Assembly (NCBI RefSeq): GCF_042408815.1
Contig: NZ_JBHOQR010000027.1
Coordinates: 1 to 64,000 of the forward strand
Origin: Thermoflexus sp042408815
GTDB lineage: Bacteria > Chloroflexota > Anaerolineae > Thermoflexales > Thermoflexaceae
Reading direction: 5' to 3'
DNA length: 64,000 bases
A model generated the notes under the pieces. The model was not told where the DNA came from. It ran no database searches and saw only the letters and a program-made list of their open reading frames with translations. Numbering within the stretch: the stretch's first letter is position 1; every line of letters begins with the position of its first letter. A program made the translations under genes and the position numbers. Shown here piece by piece: positions 34,307 through 42,952 of the stretch.

Positions 34307-34738
34307 TCAGAACGGGATCTCCTCCTCCTCGATGGATCCGGGCTCCTCCAACACAGGCTCCTCCGCCTCCACAGCAGGCGGAGCTTCTGCAGGCCGCGGC
34401 CCGATGAACACAATGCGGTCCGCCCGCACCTCATAGACTGCCCCCGCTGTCCCATCCGAACGGCGGAAGATCCGCGGGTTGCCCGTTTGCGGATCCGGCC
34501 GCAACCGGCCTTCCACCAGCACCGGGCGTCCCTTCTGCAGATACTGATTGGCGATCTCCGCCTGCCGTCCGAAGACGGAGACCCGGAACCAGATGGTCTC
34601 CTCCCGCTGCTCACCGCTGGCATCCCGATACCGGATATTGCTGGCCATCCGGAACGACGTCACTGGCGTCCCCTCCGGCGTGTAGCGCATCTCAGGATCC
34701 GTCCCCAGATGGCCCGCGATGATCAATTTGTGATACAT
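34307..34738 (-). CDS. ssb: Single-stranded DNA-binding protein
   Basis: The 143-residue protein has an OB-fold (KLIIAGHLGTDPEMRYTPEGTPV, IWFRVSVFGRQAEIANQYLQKG) and an acidic C-terminal tail ending EEEEIPF, the partner-binding tip of bacterial SSB. It coats single-stranded DNA in replication and repair. The ATG follows a purine-rich site (GGGAGGGAGGAGAGG). dnaN lies 123 bp upstream on the same strand, so the pair may be co-transcribed. The OB domain is of normal length; the linker is short, as is usual for compact genomes. Confidence 0.93.
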   Translation of the reverse strand: MYHKLIIAGHLGTDPEMRYTPEGTPVTSFRMASNIRYRDASGEQREETIWFRVSVFGRQAEIANQYLQKGRPVLVEGRLRPDPQTGNPRIFRRSDGTAGAVYEVRADRIVFIGPRPAEAPPAVEAEEPVLEEPGSIEEEEIPF

Positions 34739-34861
34739 TGCCTCTCCTCCCTCCCTCGGATTTGACATAGAATTGAAAGAGCGCAAAGGAAGCCTGGCCC
34801 TCAGTGAAACCGGCCGGGCTGGATCCAGAGACGTGGCGCCCCCCCGGCATCCCCTCAAGCC

Positions 34862-36004
34862 CTACAGGAACATCGGCATCACCACATGCACAAACGACGG
34901 ATCCCCCACCGACAGGACCTTAACCGGCGATTGGGGCGAGGTCATCTCGAACGCCACTCGATCCCCCTCGATGGCCTCCAGCACATCCATCAGGAATCGC
35001 ACATTGAACGCGATCTCCAGACGATTTCCCTCCACCAGCGCATCCATGGCCACGCGGGTTTCCCCTTTTTCCGGTGATCGGGATTGCAGAAGAACCTGAC
35101 CTGGCCGATTCCCCTCCCCGGGGGTGATCACCAGCCGAACCGCATTCGAAGCCTCACGGGCGAACACGCTGAGCGCCTTGCAAGCCTTCAATAAGCCTTC
35201 CCGGGAGATCTCGACGCGGGTTTCCCAACGCTTCGGGATAATCGCCTGGAAGTCCGGAAATTGGCCTTCAATCAACTGGGAAAGCACAGCCACACGGCTG
35301 AGGCGAAAGCCAACCTGATTCCGCCCCCGGAGGGCTATCATCGACACCGGCTCGGTCTCGCTTTTCAGCAAGCGGCCCACCTCCTCGAGCGTGCTCGCCG
35401 GAAGGATCACCGAGAAGGCGCCCTCTGGGGCACGCAGGGTTTGTATGGTCTTCACCGAGAGGCGGTAGCCATCCGCAGCCGCCATCGTCAGAACCGTCGC
35501 ACCCCCCGCTGGTCCTTCCTCCCGACGGATCAACACACCGGTGAGGATGGGGCGGGTTTCATCGGCCGCGGCCGCGAACGTCACCTGATCGATCGCCTGC
35601 CGGAAGTCCTCTGGATCCAGCGCAAAGCCATCCCCCTCGATGTCCGGCAGAATCGGATACTCCTCTGGATCCAGACCTTTCATCGCCGTTTCATAGGATC
35701 CACAAACGATGTGAAGCGTCCATGTTTCGCGGTGGACCTGGAGATGAATGGATTCATCTGGAAGGGCGCCGATGAAGTCCGCCAGAGGCTTGGCGGGAAC
35801 CGTGATGCCACCGGGCTCCGAGACGAGTGCTTCTTCCCATGATATGATAGCCAGATTCAAATCCGTTCCCGCCACCTTTAAGCGCCCGGGCTCTGCCTGA
35901 AGCAACACATGGGTTAATGTGGGGAGGGTCGCCCGCGAAGGGACTGCCCGGCCGGCCACTGAGAGGGCCCGCTCGAAAGCCGATTGCGCAATGGTCACGT
36001 TCAT
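34862..36004 (-). CDS. dnaN: DNA polymerase III beta subunit (sliding clamp)
   Basis: The 380-residue protein aligns end to end with DnaN: N-terminal MNVTIAQSAFERALSVAGRA, LPTLTHVLL, repeated clamp domains and the C-terminal sequence HVVMPMFL close to the family consensus (Y)VVMP(M/L)R. Three similar domains make a ring dimer that tethers DNA polymerase. dnaA, dnaK and gyrase genes usually near dnaN are absent, so this is not an oriC-type neighbourhood. ssb follows. Probable promoter -10 at 36143-36148. A ribosome binding site (ACAGGAGGTCC) precedes the ATG. Confidence 0.94.
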   Translation of the reverse strand: MNVTIAQSAFERALSVAGRAVPSRATLPTLTHVLLQAEPGRLKVAGTDLNLAIISWEEALVSEPGGITVPAKPLADFIGALPDESIHLQVHRETWTLHIVCGSYETAMKGLDPEEYPILPDIEGDGFALDPEDFRQAIDQVTFAAAADETRPILTGVLIRREEGPAGGATVLTMAAADGYRLSVKTIQTLRAPEGAFSVILPASTLEEVGRLLKSETEPVSMIALRGRNQVGFRLSRVAVLSQLIEGQFPDFQAIIPKRWETRVEISREGLLKACKALSVFAREASNAVRLVITPGEGNRPGQVLLQSRSPEKGETRVAMDALVEGNRLEIAFNVRFLMDVLEAIEGDRVAFEMTSPQSPVKVLSVGDPSFVHVVMPMFL

Positions 36005-36142
36005 CGGGACGGACCTCCTGTCCGAGATGCGCCTGGGGGTTCGGGCTGACCGCCTCCGATAGCCAGCCCGAACCCCAAAGCAGATTTCCCTCCTCCCTCC
36101 CGTGGTCCAAAGGATCCCAGGAAGGATGTCTTATTCTTTTTG

Positions 36143-36148
36143 ATTATA
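36143..36148 (-). promoter_or_regulatory. Probable -10 element for dnaN
   Basis: A perfect TATAAT sits on the minus strand in an AT-rich island, 139 bp before the dnaN start and beyond the mobB stop. The -35 region (TCTATT, 17 nt upstream) is a poor match, so strength is uncertain. Confidence 0.45.
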
Positions 36149-36208
36149 ACGAGTTTTAAGGCGGAAATAGATCGTTCCGGCTTTCAGAGGAAGATGCGGG
36201 GAATTCCC

Positions 36209-36721
36209 TCAGCGCGCCCGCTGGAGCCCCAGGCGTTGCGCCAGGAAGACCGCCAGCGCCTCGAGCTCCTCAAACGGGAAGCGCGGAACGCCGGGATCCA
36301 GGGGGAGATCGGAGACTACCGCCCACCGCTCCTGCAATCCTTCCAGGAGATCCAGACCGGTTTCCTGGCGAACCACCTCGACTTTTGGTGCCGCCTCGGC
36401 TTTAAATCCCTCTGCCAGCACCAGATCCAGTCCGTCACATTCCCTTAAAAGCTCCGACAACGTCAGCGGATGGCTCAACCGTCGGGATAGCCAGAGCCAG
36501 TGGGGAGTGAGGCCCAGAACGAGCTCGGCGCCCGCCTCCCGGTGACGCCAGGTATCTTTTCCGGGTTGATCCCACTGCATCTCCCCATGGGGATCATGCT
36601 TGATCGTGCCCACCCGCAGTCCCCATCCCCGGAAGATCCGCACCAGACCTTCCAGCACCGTGGTCTTCCCCGATCCGGAGCGCCCGACAATGCAAACCAG
36701 GGGCGGAAACGCTGAAGACAT
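36209..36721 (-). CDS. mobB: Molybdopterin-guanine dinucleotide biosynthesis adaptor MobB
   Basis: The 170-residue P-loop GTPase-like protein shows VCIVGRSGSGKTTVLEGLVR (Walker A) and VGTIKHDPHGEMQWDQPGKDTWRHREAGA, the conserved MobB stretch, then LDLVLAEGFKAEAAPKVEVVR. MobB assists MobA in attaching GMP to molybdopterin. Its presence points to molybdenum enzymes elsewhere in the genome; no other mo genes are in the window. It follows the glycerate kinase gene by 26 bp. Confidence 0.9.
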   Translation of the reverse strand: MSSAFPPLVCIVGRSGSGKTTVLEGLVRIFRGWGLRVGTIKHDPHGEMQWDQPGKDTWRHREAGAELVLGLTPHWLWLSRRLSHPLTLSELLRECDGLDLVLAEGFKAEAAPKVEVVRQETGLDLLEGLQERWAVVSDLPLDPGVPRFPFEELEALAVFLAQRLGLQRAR

Positions 36722-36747
36722 GGGAGCACCTTCCTTCCCATCGGATT

Positions 36748-38100
36748 TTACGGCAGGCCCACCAGCATCACACCAATGTCATTGACGTTGGTCCCTGTGG
36801 GACCCGTGCGGATGAGATCGCCGAGGGCATCGAAGAACGCATAGGCATCATTGGCGTTCAGATGAGCCATCGCATCCAGGCCCAGAAGATCAGCGCGATG
36901 GATGCTCTCCCCATCGGCGATGGCACCGGCGGCATCTGTGGGTCCATCGATGCCATCCGTCCCCAAGGAGGCCACCACCACTTCGGGCCAGCCCTGCAGG
37001 GCGATGGCAGCCGATAGCACCAGCTCCTGGTTCCGCCCCCCTCGCCCACTTCCTCGCACCGTCACGGTGGTTTCCCCACCCCACACCACACACGCCGGGC
37101 GAGGAACCGGCCGTCCGGTGGTCGCGATTTCCTTGGCGATAGCGGCGATCACCCGAGCGACCTCCCGGGCTTCCCCCTCCACAAAAGTGGAGAGCAAGAA
37201 CACGTGATACCCCATGCGCGTGGCCTCTTCCAGGGCTGCCTGGGCGGCCAGGCGATTGCTGGCCACAATCACATGGGAAACCCGATGGAAGATCTCATCG
37301 CCCGGCTTGGGGGTTTCGGGGATCTTCCCGTGCAGCCCGGCCTCCAGATGGGTGCGCACCGGGAGCGGAACTCGTTCCAGCAAGCCGTAACGGTTCAGCA
37401 CTCGCCAAGCATCATAGAACGTGGAAGGGTCCGGTGCCATCGGCCCTGAGGCGATGACCGAGAGGTCATCCCCCACCACATCGGAAAGCACAAGGGTCAG
37501 CACCGTAGCTGGGAAAGCGAAACGGGCCAGCCCTCCCCCCTTGATCCGATCGAGGTGCTTACGAACAGCATTGAGCTCGTGGATCGTTGCGCCCGCGCGC
37601 AATAGGAGATCCGTCACCGCCTGGAGATCGCTCAGGCTGATTCCCTCCACCGGCCAGGTGGCCAACGCGGAGCCCCCGCCGCTGAGGGCACAGAGGATCA
37701 GATCGTCCGGCCCAGCCTGCTCCGCCAGAGCGGCCAGGGCCCGGGCCCCTCGGACGCTGTTCTCGTCAGGCACGGGATGCCCCGCCTCGATCACCACCCA
37801 GCGCTCACCCAGCGCTGCAGCCAGATGCCCGTATTTGGTCACCAGCACGCCCCGATCCAGTCGGCTGCCCAGCAATACCTGGAGCGCATAGGCCATAGGA
37901 TAGGCCGCTTTGCCCAGCGCCAGCACAAACACATGGCGATACTGATTCAGATCGAGGCGCTGTTCCCCGACGATGAGCTGCGTCCCCTCCCGGCGGACAT
38001 GGCGTCGCACGGCCGCGCTGGGATCCACCGCCCCCAGCGCGGCATGGAGGATCCGCATCACAGCCCTTCGGAGATCCTGGTTTACGCCTCCCTCTGACAT
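36748..38100 (-). CDS. Glycerate 2-kinase (MOFRL family)
   Basis: The 450-residue protein has the GckA/TtuD layout: N-terminal domain with HVFVLALGKAAYPMA, VLVTKYGH, EAGHPVPDENSVRGARALA and CALSGGGSALATWP, then LNAVRKHLDRIKGGGLA, and the C-terminal MOFRL domain with VWGGETTVTVRGSGRGGRNQELVL and GTDGIDGPTDAAGA. It phosphorylates D-glycerate to 2-phosphoglycerate, feeding glycolysis from glyoxylate or serine routes. The ATG at 38098-38100 follows AAGGAG at nine bases; the ATG three codons earlier touches that site and is rejected. Confidence 0.92.
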   Translation of the reverse strand: MSEGGVNQDLRRAVMRILHAALGAVDPSAAVRRHVRREGTQLIVGEQRLDLNQYRHVFVLALGKAAYPMAYALQVLLGSRLDRGVLVTKYGHLAAALGERWVVIEAGHPVPDENSVRGARALAALAEQAGPDDLILCALSGGGSALATWPVEGISLSDLQAVTDLLLRAGATIHELNAVRKHLDRIKGGGLARFAFPATVLTLVLSDVVGDDLSVIASGPMAPDPSTFYDAWRVLNRYGLLERVPLPVRTHLEAGLHGKIPETPKPGDEIFHRVSHVIVASNRLAAQAALEEATRMGYHVFLLSTFVEGEAREVARVIAAIAKEIATTGRPVPRPACVVWGGETTVTVRGSGRGGRNQELVLSAAIALQGWPEVVVASLGTDGIDGPTDAAGAIADGESIHRADLLGLDAMAHLNANDAYAFFDALGDLIRTGPTGTNVNDIGVMLVGLP

Positions 38101-38397
38101 GGCTGCCATCTCCTTATGGGAGAACTGTCGGGAATCTGTTGCGCCATGATGGTGACCCTTCTTCGGAAGCGCTGGCAAGGTACTTTAACAGCCCGCCCGG
38201 GCCCTTAGCTCTCCTCAGGAGATCCAAGGTATAGCGCTCACCCATGGATTATTTTTCACCTCTTTTGAGCCCGGAAAAACGCGTTGGGCGCAGGGGATAA
38301 GGACCCTCTGGGCCCGACATGCCATTCCCGCCCCCCATCTCCAAACGCCCACTCAGGTCCAGCCCAAAGGGGAACCGATTCCCAGCTATCGGAAGCC
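38101..38397. other. Intergenic region without recognisable features
   Basis: About 297 bp between two leftward genes contain no ORF with plausible protein sequence on either strand. A TACTTTAACA stretch near 38180 could be part of a promoter for the glycerate kinase gene, but no clear box pair exists. Confidence 0.4.
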
Positions 38398-39024
38398 TCA
38401 AAAAGACGATCCGCGCGCGGCTTCCCGGTAGTGATCGATCATGCGGCTCAGGGCCATCCAGTCGGAGACCAGACAGACAAAGCCGGTCCCCTCAGGCAGG
38501 CAGATGTAGGGTCCGAGCAGCCAGCGGATCCAACGAACAGGCAACGGGTAACCTGTCGTCTCGATGACCAGGACCGTGTGATCATAAAAGGGCCCCAGCC
38601 ATCGCCGGTGGCGGCGAGGGATGCGGGGGAAAAGCTCGGAGAACACCGTGGGCCGGGTATTGCGGATCCGCCGATAAGAGACTCGAAGGGCGAAGAATGG
38701 GGCTCTAAAAACCAGCGCCTCCGGCCTCGGCTCTACCCCGGAGAGCCAGCTTCCGATCTCAGGGATCAGCCAGACGGCCAGAACCGCCCCCGCCATAACC
38801 AGAAGGAGACCATCCTGTTCCGGCGGCCACGGATATTCCACTGGGATGAAAAGGGGGAGATAATACAGGGCCAACGTCAGGAGCGCGGTGCACAACGCAG
38901 GCCCGCGATACATGCGGGCCAGCCGTCGATATAACAAAAAAGGAAACCGACGGGGACGGATCACCCTTCGCCCCGGCCCCTCGATGGATGGTCGGATCTC
39001 CTCCCGCAGACCGCGCAGGGACAT
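38398..39024 (-). CDS. Membrane protein, possibly PH-like, unknown function
   Basis: The 208-residue protein has a basic N-terminus, two helices (ALCTALLTLALYYLPLFI and GLLLVMAGAVLAVWLI) and a soluble C-terminal part (EALVFRAPFFALRVSYRRIRNTRPTVF) that could be a PH-like fold. This is a topology similar to the YdbS-type protein at 3096-3740, but the sequences do not obviously match. It is the last gene after phoU on the same strand, 34 bp beyond the phoU stop, and may be co-transcribed. Confidence 0.55.
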   Translation of the reverse strand: MSLRGLREEIRPSIEGPGRRVIRPRRFPFLLYRRLARMYRGPALCTALLTLALYYLPLFIPVEYPWPPEQDGLLLVMAGAVLAVWLIPEIGSWLSGVEPRPEALVFRAPFFALRVSYRRIRNTRPTVFSELFPRIPRRHRRWLGPFYDHTVLVIETTGYPLPVRWIRWLLGPYICLPEGTGFVCLVSDWMALSRMIDHYREAARGSSF

Positions 39025-39058
39025 GGATGCAGGGGCCTCATGAAAAAGCCGCGCTGGG

Positions 39059-39715
39059 TTAATTTAACTCCTGCAACTCTCCAGTGACCATGAAGATCAC
39101 TCGTTCGGCGATGTTCGTCACCCGATCTGCGATGCGCTCCAGGTTGTGGGAGATCCAGAGCAGACGGGTCGCCCGGAAGATCGTTCGCGGATCCTGCATC
39201 ATATACGTGATCAGCTCCCGGTAGACCTGCTCGTCCAGGGCATCCACTTCATCATCCCGGGTGACCGCAGCGCGGGCTTTCTCCGGGTCATGCTCCACAT
39301 AGGCCTCCAGGACCTGCCGTAGCATCTCCTTGGCGATCTGGGCCATGCGAGGGATGTCGATGAGTGGCTTGAGCAGGGGTTCGTCCGCCATCTCGATGGT
39401 GAGCTTGGCGATGCTCTTGGCATGATCCCCCATGCGCTCCAGATTGGTGGCGCAGAACATCGCCGCGATAATCGCCCTTAAATCGCTGGCCATGGGCTGC
39501 TGGGTGGCAATGGCCTCCAGGCATGCCTCTTCGATCTGATAGCGCATGCGGTTGATCTCCTCATCGAAGGCGATGATCTCCCGGGCCATCTCCACATCCA
39601 GTCGCTTCAGGGCCTCGATGCAGCGATCGATGGCCTGCTCCACCATCCCCCCCAGCCGCAGCACGTCCTGACGGATGGCGCTCAGATCACGCTCCAGCAT
39701 CACACGAGCTTGCAT
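39059..39715 (-). CDS. phoU: Phosphate uptake regulator PhoU
   Basis: The 218-residue all-helical protein contains two PhoU repeats: MARE-type helix RLGGMVEQAIDRCIEALKR...CATNLERMGDHAKSIAK and the second ITYMMQDPRTIFRATRLLWISHNLERIADRVTNIAE. The E(x)xxD metal-binding motifs are in NLERMGDH and NLERIADR. PhoU links the PstSCAB transporter to the phosphate-sensing kinase and limits uptake. The ATG follows GGAGGGGAGGGG. It closes the pst operon together with the arsenate reductase gene. No phoR/phoB is in the window. Confidence 0.93.
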   Translation of the reverse strand: MQARVMLERDLSAIRQDVLRLGGMVEQAIDRCIEALKRLDVEMAREIIAFDEEINRMRYQIEEACLEAIATQQPMASDLRAIIAAMFCATNLERMGDHAKSIAKLTIEMADEPLLKPLIDIPRMAQIAKEMLRQVLEAYVEHDPEKARAAVTRDDEVDALDEQVYRELITYMMQDPRTIFRATRLLWISHNLERIADRVTNIAERVIFMVTGELQELN

Positions 39716-39776
39716 GGGCCCCTCCCCTCCGCTTCCGATCCTGGCTTCCGCATGGTAATTCGGGCGCGCTTTCGGG

Positions 39777-40229
39777 TCAAACATCCTCTTCCTCCTGCTG
39801 TTCGATCCAGCGCCGGAGGATCGGCAACAGCTCCTCCCGCATCCGATCTCGGATCTCCCGGAACTCCTCCAGCATCCTCTCCTCATCCCAGGCCCACCTT
39901 CCGGGGTCAGGGTAACCGATGTGCATGCGCTCGCCCTGGCCGGGCCAGACCGGACACTCCTCGGCCGCATGGTCGCAGACGGTGAGGACCAGATCGAAGG
40001 GCTGCCCGATGAACTCGGACAGGGACTTGCTGCGATGGCCGGAGATATCGATCCCGATCTCCCGCATCACCTGGATCGCCATGGGGTGCACATAGCCGGC
40101 CGGATGGGTCCCGGCGGAAAAAACCTGCACCCGATCTCCCAGGGCAGCGCGGATCAACCCCTCTGCCATCTGACTGCGGGCCGCATTCCCAGTGCACAGC
40201 ACCAGCACTCGCAGCTTCCGTGCATCCAT
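39777..40229 (-). CDS. arsC: Arsenate reductase, thioredoxin-coupled low-molecular-weight phosphatase type
   Basis: The 150-residue protein has the low-molecular-weight phosphatase loop LCTGNAARSQ with nucleophile Cys12, and two further Cys, Cys85 and Cys92 (TVCDHAAEECPVW), seven apart as in S. aureus ArsC. This triad distinguishes arsenate reductases from tyrosine phosphatases. It would reduce arsenate to arsenite. It lies between pstB and phoU, with 9 bp to pstB, so it is part of the phosphate operon. No ars efflux gene is near. Confidence 0.85.
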   Translation of the reverse strand: MDARKLRVLVLCTGNAARSQMAEGLIRAALGDRVQVFSAGTHPAGYVHPMAIQVMREIGIDISGHRSKSLSEFIGQPFDLVLTVCDHAAEECPVWPGQGERMHIGYPDPGRWAWDEERMLEEFREIRDRMREELLPILRRWIEQQEEEDV

Positions 40230-40238
40230 CGGCCCTCC

Positions 40239-41012
40239 TCATCCGAACCGTCCGGTGATGTAATCCTCGGTGCGTCGATCCCGCGGGCGGGTGAAGACCT
40301 GCTGGGTGGGCCCGAATTCGATGAGACGGCCCACCCGATCCTCCCCAGCCAGCATGAAGGCGGTGTAATCGCTCACCCGGGCGGCCTGCTGCATGTTGTG
40401 GGTGACGATCACGATGGTGTATTCCCGGGCCAGCTCCCGCATCAGGTCCTCGATCTTCATGGTGGCGATGGGATCCAGGGCGGAGGCCGGCTCGTCCATC
40501 AGCAGCACCTCCGGCTCGGTAGCCAAGGCCCGGGCGATACACAGGCGCTGCTGCTGACCGCCGGAGAGGGTCAGCGCGTTCTGATGCAGCTTGTCATTGA
40601 CCTCGTCCCACAAGGCGGCCGCCCGCAGGCAGCGCTCCACGATCTCGTCCAGTTTGCGCCGGTCCCGGATCCCCTGGATGCGCGGGCCGAAGGCCACATT
40701 CTCATAGATGCTCTTGGGGAAGGGATTCGGCTTCTGGAACACCATCCCGATCCGCCGCCGCACCTCCACCACATCCACATCGGGACCGTAGAGGTCGGTC
40801 CCCTCGAAGAGAACTCGGCCGCTCACGCGGGCGGAGGGGATGAGATCGTTCATCCGGTTGAAGCAGCGCAGCAAGGTGCTTTTGCCGCACCCGGAGGGAC
40901 CGATGATCGCCGTGATCCGCCGGCGGGGGATCTTCAAGGAGATCCCCTCGATGGCGGGACGGCCGTCGTAGTAGACCGTGAGGTTCTGCGTCTCCAGGAC
41001 GATCTCCTCCAT
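40239..41012 (-). CDS. pstB: Phosphate ABC transporter ATP-binding protein PstB
   Basis: The 257-residue ATPase has Walker A GPSGCGKSTLLRCFNRMND, the signature LSGGQQQRLCIARALA and Walker B LLMDEPASALDP. FNRMND is characteristic of PstB. It drives phosphate import through PstA-PstC. Ten bases separate it from pstA. Length matches the family (about 250-260 residues). The next gene downstream is the arsenate reductase. Confidence 0.95.
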   Translation of the reverse strand: MEEIVLETQNLTVYYDGRPAIEGISLKIPRRRITAIIGPSGCGKSTLLRCFNRMNDLIPSARVSGRVLFEGTDLYGPDVDVVEVRRRIGMVFQKPNPFPKSIYENVAFGPRIQGIRDRRKLDEIVERCLRAAALWDEVNDKLHQNALTLSGGQQQRLCIARALATEPEVLLMDEPASALDPIATMKIEDLMRELAREYTIVIVTHNMQQAARVSDYTAFMLAGEDRVGRLIEFGPTQQVFTRPRDRRTEDYITGRFG

Positions 41013-41022
41013 GCGTTCCCCC

Positions 41023-41880
41023 TCACCACTGATAGCGCCGCTGCAGGCGATAGCGAAGATAGATGGCCAGCCCGTTCATCGACAGCAAAACCGCCAGCAG
41101 CACCAGGATAGCTCCCGCCGCGCGGGCGTGAAAGCCCGCCTGGGGCCGGGAGATCCAGTTGAAGATCTGGATGGGGAGCACCGTGAACGGATCGAAGGGG
41201 CTCTTGGGATCGAAGGGGATGAAGGCCAGGGCTCCGATGGTGATCAACGGGGCGGTCTCCCCGATGGCCCGGGAGAGGGCCAGGATCATCCCCGTGAGAA
41301 TGCCCGGAAAGGCCACCGGCAGCACCTGATGGCGGATCACCTGCCAACGGGTGGCCCCCAGGGCGAAGGCGGCCTCCCGCAGGCTCATCGGCACCGCCCG
41401 CAGCGCCTCCCGGGAGGCGGTGATCAGGATAGGCAGGACAAGCAGGCTGAGGGTGAGGGCGCCGGCCAGGATGCTCCGCTCCAGCCGCATCGCCCGCACG
41501 AACAGCTCCAGCCCCAGCAGGCCATAAATGATGGAGGGCACCCCCGCCAGGTTGTTGATGTTCAGCTCGATGAGCCGGGTCAGCTGGTTGCGGGGCGCGT
41601 ATTCCTCCAGGTAGATGGTGGCCGCCACTCCCAGGGGCACCGCGAAGAGCGCCGTCAGCCCCATCATCCAGAGCGTCCCCAGCAGCGCCGAGCGGATCCC
41701 CGCTTGCTCTGGGAACCGGGAAGGATAGGAGGTGAGGAAGGACCAGGAGAGCGTCCCCAGCCCTCGACGGGCTACATCAAGCAGCAGCAAGGCCAGGACC
41801 AGCAGGCCGAAGATGGTGGCCGCCAGCGCGATCCCCTCGAACACCTTCCCCATTCGCTCCCGACGCCGCCGTTGACTCAT
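41023..41880 (-). CDS. pstA: Phosphate ABC transporter permease PstA
   Basis: The 285-residue membrane protein has about six helices and the permease coupling sequence EALRAVPMSLREAAFALGATRWQVIRHQVLP, the EAA loop, followed by LTGMILALSRAIGETAPL. This is the PstA pattern. It forms the membrane channel with PstC. It lies 12 bp downstream of pstC in the operon. Confidence 0.93.
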   Translation of the reverse strand: MSQRRRRERMGKVFEGIALAATIFGLLVLALLLLDVARRGLGTLSWSFLTSYPSRFPEQAGIRSALLGTLWMMGLTALFAVPLGVAATIYLEEYAPRNQLTRLIELNINNLAGVPSIIYGLLGLELFVRAMRLERSILAGALTLSLLVLPILITASREALRAVPMSLREAAFALGATRWQVIRHQVLPVAFPGILTGMILALSRAIGETAPLITIGALAFIPFDPKSPFDPFTVLPIQIFNWISRPQAGFHARAAGAILVLLAVLLSMNGLAIYLRYRLQRRYQW

Positions 41881-41892
41881 CGGACATGCCTC

Positions 41893-42840
41893 CTACCGGT
41901 AGATCTCCCGATAGCGCTCGATAATTCGCAGGGCGATCAAATTCAGCGTGAGGGTGATCAGGAAGAGCACCAGGCCTACAGCGAAGATCGTGCGGAACTC
42001 CAGGGTGCCATGGGGCACGTCCCCCAGGCTGACCTGGACGATGTAGGCGGTCATGGTCTCGATGGCACGGCGGGGGTCTAGGGTGAGGATTGGCCGTTGC
42101 CCGGCGGCGATGGCCACGATCATGGTCTCCCCGACGGCACGGGAGGCAGCCAAGATGAACGAGGCCACGATCCCAGAGAGGGCCGCCGGGATCACCACCC
42201 GCACCGCCACTTCCAGACGCGTGGCGCCCAGGGCGTAGGCTGCCTCCCGCAGAGAAGAAGGGACCGCATACAGGGCGTCCTCGCTCAGGGAGGAGATCAG
42301 GGGGATGATCATCACGCCCATGGTCAGGCCGGCGCTGAGGGCGTTGAAAGTCTCCAGATCAGGAATTATCCGCTTCAGAAGAGGCGTAACGGTAAGCAGG
42401 GCGAAATACCCGTAGACCACCGTGGGGATGCCAGCCAGGATCTCCAGGGCGGGCTTCAAGACAGCCCGGACCCGTGGCGAGGCGTATTCGCTGAGATAGA
42501 TGGCGCTCAACAGGCCCACCGGCATGGCTAGGGCCAAGGCCACCGCCGAGGTGAGGAGGGTCCCTGCCACCAGCGGCAGGATCCCGAAACGCCGCTGGGC
42601 CAACAGAGGGGTCCACTCCCGTTCCAGCAGGAATTCCTTCAGAGAGACCTGTTGAAAAAAGGGCAATGCCTCCGCCACCAGGATGGCGACGATGCCGATG
42701 GTGGTGAGCACGGAGACCATGGCGGCGAAGAACAGAAGGACCTGGATCGTCAGCTCCCCCCATTCCCGCCAACGGGCGGCCATGCCCCTCCGGAAACGGG
42801 CGGCAGAGATCTCCACCGCCGAGCGAGCCATCATCCCCAT
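41893..42840 (-). CDS. pstC: Phosphate ABC transporter permease PstC
   Basis: The 315-residue membrane protein has six helices, PVGLLSAIYLSEYASPRVR and the EAA loop (EDALYAVPSSLREAAYALGATRLEV) followed by AASRAVGETMIVAIAAGQ, typical of PstC. The N-terminus up to about residue 30 is basic and cytoplasmic. The first ATG (42838-42840) has a weak Shine-Dalgarno; ATGs at 42832-42834 and 42829-42831 are alternatives. It lies 112 bp after pstS. Confidence 0.92.
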   Translation of the reverse strand: MGMMARSAVEISAARFRRGMAARWREWGELTIQVLLFFAAMVSVLTTIGIVAILVAEALPFFQQVSLKEFLLEREWTPLLAQRRFGILPLVAGTLLTSAVALALAMPVGLLSAIYLSEYASPRVRAVLKPALEILAGIPTVVYGYFALLTVTPLLKRIIPDLETFNALSAGLTMGVMIIPLISSLSEDALYAVPSSLREAAYALGATRLEVAVRVVIPAALSGIVASFILAASRAVGETMIVAIAAGQRPILTLDPRRAIETMTAYIVQVSLGDVPHGTLEFRTIFAVGLVLFLITLTLNLIALRIIERYREIYR

Positions 42841-42952
42841 GGAGCCCTGTCTCTCCAGGATGGAAATCCAAGGCGGGGTGGCGCCCCAGATCCGCCGTCC
42901 CGCCTCTTCAAGTATAGCGAGCCCCTGTCGCCCTCGCCGGGCCCCATCCCAC

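Noticed and set aside
39921..42081. Long plus-strand frames opposite pstA and pstB
   Set aside because: Antisense shadows of the well-conserved pst genes, with His/Gln/Gly-rich nonsense translation.
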